DNA of 64,000 bases from Myxocyprinus asiaticus (Eukaryota; Chordata; Actinopteri; Cypriniformes; Catostomidae), in contig NC_059382.1 in NCBI RefSeq assembly GCF_019703515.2, forward strand, positions 14,487,001 to 14,551,000, written 5' to 3'. The notes beneath the pieces are model-generated. The model saw only the letters and a list, made by a program, of their open reading frames with translations, had not been told where the DNA came from and did not search any database. A program made the position numbers and the translations under genes. Shown in pieces: positions 58,688-64,000 of the stretch (positions are counted from its first letter, which is position 1; each line of letters begins with the position of its first letter).

Positions 58688-58878
58688 TGGAAAATCCAGT
58701 TTAAGCTGGTAGCTGTGTTTTGGAACATAATAGCTAGCTTCTAGCTGGTCCAAGCTTAGACCAGCTACCAGCTTATCATGCCAGCTAAAGGTGGTCAAGC
58801 TGGTTTTTGGAACATGGTAGCAGGTCGACCAGTTACCATGTTCCAAAACACAGCTACCAGCTTAAGCTGTATTTTCCA
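58688..58878. repeat. Palindromic AGCTGGT element
   Basis: TGGAAAATCCAGTTTAAGCT and GGTAGCTGTGTTTTGGAACA at the left are mirrored by TGTTCCAAAACACAGCTACC and AGCTTAAGCTGTATTTTCCA at the right. It would fold into a hairpin of about 40-bp stem; AGCTGG/CCAGCT motifs fill the loop. Confidence 0.85.
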
Positions 58879-58891
58879 GCAGTGAATAGTA

Positions 58892-59435
58892 ACCAAAAAA
58901 GTTAAATTCTCTTATCATTTACTCACCCTCATGCCATCCCAGATGTGTATGACTTTCTTTCATCTGCTGAACTCAAATGAAGATTTTTAGAAGAATTTCT
59001 CAACTCTTTTGGTCCATACAATCCAAGTGAATGGATGCCAACATTTTGAAGCCCCAAAAATCACATAAATCAGCATTAAAGTAATCCATACAACTCTAGT
59101 GGTTAAATCAATGTCCTCAGAAGCGATATATTACATGTTGGTGAGAAACAGATTCATATTTAAGTCCTTTTTTTACAATAAATTCCCCTCCCTGCTCAGT
59201 CAGTCTACACTTTAACTTTCACATTCTTCTTCTTGTGTTTTTGGTGATTCACATTCTTCATGCATATCGTCCCCTACTGGGCAGGGAGGAGAATTTCTAT
59301 CAAAAAAAGGACTTAAATATTGGTTTTTCTCACCCACACCTATCAAATCACATCTGAAGATATGGAATGAAATAGTGGAGTCGTTTGGATTTATTTTATA
59401 CTCCCATCATGTGCTTTTTAAAGTGTCAAATTGTA
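58892..59435. mobile_element. TTAA-type hairpin MITE, copy 8, eroded
   Basis: Left arm CTTATCATTTACTCACCCTC, ATGCCATCCCAGATGTGTAT and a partial right arm (TCGTTTGGATTTATTTTATA...). Terminal bases are lost on both sides. Confidence 0.7.
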
Positions 59436-60429
59436 ATTTTAATTTTTACCCCAAATACTATAGTTTCACTTATTTGTCAGTTGTTGAAAAACCTTTGATT
59501 TAATTGAACAAAACTGAAAATAATAAATAAGTATTTTGTCTCAAAATAACTGTGATTATTTTAGGGATTTTCATTAGCTACATACATTTGCAACATATTA
59601 AAATTGTTAAGTATTAGATCAAATGACCTAATATTAAATTATTGCAGTGTATAGTGACAAACAGGTGTTTAGGAAAGTCCTTTGGTAGTTGTTGTTGCTA
59701 TTTAGGGTTTTGGGGGAAAATCAAATCAAATGTGCCTTTTACCCTGGGGGGCCTTTATCTCAGGAATGTCGTTCTTTTACTACTATTATTTCATTTTATT
59801 TATATCAATTTAGTTCTAGATTATAGTTTTTATTTGTTTTTATCGAATGCATATCTCCTGACTTTTGTTCACTTAAAACCTTTATCCGCAGATGAAGTCA
59901 ACCCAGTGATTTGAGTCTTTTGATCTGTATAATTCTATTTAGGTTTTCACACGGAATCCTCCCTGCAATGTTCTGGGAAAATTTGTTTATATTTATAATA
60001 AATAAATAAAATAGAACCTAAAGAGAACATACTGTACCTAGAACATTAGGAACTGGTTCCCAAAAATAACCAAATGAAAACCAGGTGCTCACATTAGGGG
60101 AACGTTCTGTTTGCTGAGGAATCCATTCACCTAAAAGATTCATTCTGATTCGTTCAGTGACCATTTCTGCAAATCACACATTTAAAGCTATTTATTTTTT
60201 TATTTTTTTATTTTTTAGTCATTTAATGTGTTTTGTTCCTGAATGAATCCTTTAAGTAAACAAACAATTTTCATTCACTTCCATCATAGACTATTTAGCA
60301 ATGAGGCAGAGCCTTGGCATTAAAATGAATGGGAGAACTTTGGAAAGGCCAATATGACGGATGTAGAAAAGGAAGTCCCGCCTTACAGGTAAAAGAGCCA
60401 TCCACCTTTTAGATACAGACATCGCCTTT
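59436..60429. other. Upstream flank, nothing recognised
   Basis: AT-rich, no coding frame or repeat ends that I can name. Confidence 0.4.
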
Positions 60430-61310
60430 CAGTTGTGTCGACAACACGCAGGCGTAATAGCTGGACCAGCCTGAAAAATAACATTTTTATTCAGGACGAA
60501 CAGGTGCAGCATTTTATGTCCCAGAATTTAAGATTGGAAACTTTGGGAGATTAACGGATGGGACATCAGTGTACACTGCAGAGTTAGTCGCTATTCAGAT
60601 GGCACTTGGTTGGGTTGAGGAAGTGTTGCCAGATAAGGTTGTAATCTGCTTGGATTCAATGGCATCATTCTTAGGCCTTCAAACATTTCAATCATGTCGA
60701 AGTGATATCTTGACAGAAATATTGGTTATTTTATATAGATTAAGGTAGATTGGAAATTTGGTACACTTCATGTGGGTGCCAGCACATGTGGGACTACAAG
60801 GAAACGAAAAAGCAGATAAAATGGCCAAGGAAGCACTTAAATTGTATAACATAAATGTAAAAGTCAATTTAAGCAGGGCAGAAGGAGAACATTTGATTCA
60901 AGAAACTTGCTATAATAAATGGCAAAAGTATTGGGACACATGTCAGAATGGCAGACATTTCCATAAAATACAATGTAAGACAAAGTAAAATCAACCATAA
61001 CTTAAATAGAGAGGATCATATTATATTCACAAGATTAAGAATGGTTCATACTAAACTTAATGCAACAATTCACATCATGGGCAAACAAAACACAGGTCTA
61101 TGTGAAATGTGTCAGGTAATGGAAACTGTGGAACATGTTTTAAGTATACCAAGTATGAACAGGACAGAATAGAATTTATAAGAGAATTACAAGCTTCAGG
61201 ATGCACAGAATTAACTTTATGCAATATCTGAAATATCAGATTAGAAACTGGCAGAATAATAAAAGCGATAAGATTCTTGAGAAACAATAGTCTGAAACAT
61301 AGAATATAGG
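60430..61310 (+). pseudogene. I-clade LINE fragment with RNase H
   Basis: From about 60490: YTAELVAIQMALGWVEEVL, VICLDSMASFLGLQTF, then (60758) MVHFMWVPAHVGLQGNEKAD, KMAKEALKLY. These are the RNase H E, D and WVPAHVG-N-EKAD blocks. 60948-61172 continues with HIIFTRLRMVHTKLN and CEMCQVMETVEHVLS, the C-terminal zinc-knuckle region. Several stops. Ends near a (C)n run at 61319-61332. Confidence 0.8.
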
Positions 61311-61332
61311 TAATCTTCTCCCCCCCCCCCCC

Positions 61333-63217
61333 ATCTTCGTCACACTCCAGCGGTATGCATCTTTGTAGTTGGTTTGCAATCCGCCAGAAAATCCAAAGAA
61401 GAAGAAAATGGCATTTCTCTGAGTGATGTGAGCTACAGACGCACAATTATAACACCGTTGTTGTCAGATTTTACTGCTGATTTGAAATGTGATCTCTAAT
61501 CGTAATCTTGACCAACCAATTTGGAGATTTCTGTTTTTCCCCATTCAAGTAGATAGGAGCTGGAGGACTTTTATGCCACTTGTATCCATAAAAATAGCCG
61601 CTCAGGAGCGTTCCAAAAATGGCCGCTGAGTGGACGGACTTGTCTTAAAAAAAACTTTGCTTCAATGCACTGTCTCATATTTCTCGTTCACTGAAGTCTC
61701 CTTTTTGAAGTCAATGCGCTCTAGTTTGAAGCTTGTGAAGACTGACAACAGCTGATTTTATGTTTTGTATAGTACTACTAGTGCATTTTGTATAGCTGGA
61801 ACAAAAAAAGGTTCGCTCTTGAACAGCTGGTTCCAATTACTCACTCAAAACAGATAATACATGTTAATTTGTCGCTAACTATTGGTGTAAAGAGTAATTT
61901 GCTGAAATGGTCAGTGAAGGAATCGTTTTGGTGAACGGATTCAAGAGACTCAAGACACTGGGATAAATCCAAATGAAATCAGTCCCACCAATTAAAGTCA
62001 CACTGCCATCTGCTGTAAAGTTTATACTGTAATAATCCATCTTAAAAATTCTACATTCAAAGCAGGCGAAATTTTGCAACAGAAATGAACAATTTCATTA
62101 CGCGTTATCAGGAAAACAGTCATCTTGATTTCTAAAGCATATTGCCATTTGCCAGCACGACTAATTTTCACAAACCAGAAATGAGCAAACATTTGTTACA
62201 AATTAAACTCAGTTCTATTTATTTTTCACATATCTGATATTTTGTTTGGACAATTATTCAAAAAAGTCATCATTTGCCATATAGCGATAGAATGAAGTGA
62301 CCCAAAACCCAAATACAGTACATAAACACCCACACAAAAGTAGAAAAACAGTGTACACTTACTGTACATAAAACAGAAATCATCAACAAAGAAGAAAATT
62401 AAAATAATGAACAACTGAATCCTTTAAAAGATAAAATACAATACAGGGAGAAAACATAGGCTTTCCAGCCAATCTATTCCGCTTTTCACCTTTAAGATCT
62501 CCGTGTATGGGCAGCTTGCTCACTCATACATGTACAATGGAATGAAAAATATATATAATAAATCAATATATAAAACCAAAGAAACATTTGACTCTAACTG
62601 TATTGGGAAAAGAATGAAAATTTAAGGTATGGCAGTGAAAAAAGTGCTACTTCTTTCGTTCTGAGAGCAAATGCTTTTCCTCTCACATTCATTATGCTTA
62701 GTACAGTACTGCATTAGAGTGGTATTCACTTGCACTATTTAGGCATGTTCAAGCCAAATGCAGTCCATCCAGGACACACTTCTAGCCTCGATCATGTTGA
62801 ATATTCATATGAAGTGTGACAGACAAAAAGTGGATGGATTTGGGTGGATCTGACCCATTTTTACTGACAGTAACATAAGGGGCCGGCCATAAAAATCAGG
62901 TCACATTTACAGACAACCCATTCAATCCATGATTAAAATGACCCTGGAAATGTTAACAACTTGAAACTATGGGCATATGAAACAGGTTAGATTAAAAGGT
63001 GCCAGCGTGGTCTTTTCAGATACTCTAAGGTTATATATTATGAAAATACTGTTTAAAAAGAACTTCAACATCTTCCAATCAGTCTTTGCAGATCAATATT
63101 TTAGTGATCTATACAATACTGGCTTGCAAATACCCATTAGTAGCTACAAGAATGAGGGTTTTCCAAAGGACCTGTTGTCAAGCATGTCTCAAAAATATCC
63201 CTTTTTATGGTTGTGAG
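61333..63217. other. Upstream flank, nothing recognised
   Basis: No conserved coding frame and no clear element boundaries. Confidence 0.4.
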
Positions 63218-63849
63218 TTAAAGGGATAGTTGACCCAAAAATGAAAATTCTCTCAACATTTATTCACCCTCATCCCAGATGTGTATGGCTCTCTTTGTTC
63301 TGCAGAACACAAATGAAGACTTTTAAAAGAATATCTCAGCACTTTAGGTCCATACAATGCAAGTGGATGGTGACCAAAACTTTGAAGCTCTAAAAAGCAC
63401 ATAAAGGCAGCATAAAAGTAATCCATACTCCAGTGGTTTAATCAATGTCAATAACAGACCAATATATAACTCCTTTTTCACTTTAAATCTTGACATAAGC
63501 AGTCTCCTTGGTAATCATGATTAGAAGCTCGATTACACTTCCTAGTGCCATCTAGCACTCAATGGCAAGATGTACAGTAAAAGAGGAGTTACATTTTGGT
63601 TTGTTCGCACCCAAAACTGACTGGATCACTTCAGATTGCATGGATTAAAGCACTGGAGGATGGATTAATTTTATGCTGCCTATATGTGCTTTTTGGAACT
63701 TCAAAGTTTTGGTCACCATTTACTTGCTTTGTATGAACCTACAAAGCTGAGATATTCTTCTAAAAATCTTTGTGTTCTGCAGAAGAAAGAAAGTCATACA
63801 CATCTGGAATAGCCATAGAAGGTGAGTAAATTATGAACTATCCCTTTAA
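63218..63849. mobile_element. TTAA-flanked hairpin MITE, copy 9
   Basis: Starts TTAAAGGGATAGTTGACCC and ends AACTATCCCTTTAA, with TTAA on both sides. Long inverted arms. Confidence 0.85.
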
Positions 63850-63870
63850 ATTCAAGTTCTTGTCACCACA

Positions 63871-63871
<1 letters not shown>

Positions 63872-63930
<59 letters not shown>
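63872..63930. repeat. (GT)n microsatellite
   Basis: About 28 GT units; a short (CT)n run follows at 63979-63998. Confidence 0.95.
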
Positions 63931-63933
<3 letters not shown>

Positions 63934-64000
63934 AGTAACTAAACAGCCACTACTTGACCAATATAGAAAACAGTTCTATTCTCTCTCTCTCTCTCTCAAG

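Overview
The window is vertebrate nuclear DNA, and its repeat content points to a cypriniform fish (carp, minnow or loach group). The evidence is GT/AG-split genes with teleost-like GIT1 and PITPNA proteins, a heavy load of Tc1/mariner and hAT elements, many copies of the TTAA-flanked short element beginning AGGGATAGTTCACCC that is abundant in cypriniforms, a tRNA-derived SINE and many dinucleotide microsatellites. Species assignment from sequence alone is an inference.

Two real protein-coding genes are supported, arranged tail to tail. (1) git1 on the + strand: eighteen exons, 719-34505, encode everything from the middle of the Arf-GAP domain to the stop codon (690 residues here). The first two coding exons lie upstream of the window. 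All junctions are GT/AG and keep frame. (2) A class I phosphatidylinositol transfer protein, best match pitpna, on the - strand. It is complete in eleven coding exons from the ATG at 57718 to the stop at 44432, 271 residues, and includes an 8-nt microexon.

Layout. 1-653: the end of a decayed hAT transposon. 832-15771: a 15-kb git1 intron made largely of nested transposons: an outer short element, a 9.3-kb hAT inside it, and inside that two TSD-flanked hAT-type MITEs, a third hAT-like MITE, a Tc1 deletion derivative and a Sleeping-Beauty-like Tc1. Next to it is an I-clade LINE fragment that is itself broken by a second Sleeping-Beauty-like Tc1. 15772-34505: the remaining git1 exons, with MITEs and SINEs in the introns. 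34506-~37040: git1 3' UTR. ~37150-42340: an unusual satellite-like array of palindromic ~31-bp units (GTAACT...AGTTAC) with higher-order repeats, interrupted by a Tc1 relic. Some of its units contain a segment that matches the git1 3' UTR. ~42700-58100: pitpna with transposon-filled introns, including two further nested clusters. 58100-64000: upstream flank with MITEs, an I-clade LINE RNase H fragment and microsatellites.

The two proteins act separately: GIT1 is an Arf-GAP and scaffold for PIX/PAK/paxillin signalling, and PITPNA carries phosphatidylinositol and phosphatidylcholine between membranes. Nothing in the sequence suggests joint function. The most unusual material is the palindromic array between the two 3' ends, the nested insertions, and some splice-site details (the 8-nt microexon, a (TG)n tract directly before a git1 acceptor, and a possible internal donor in a git1 exon).
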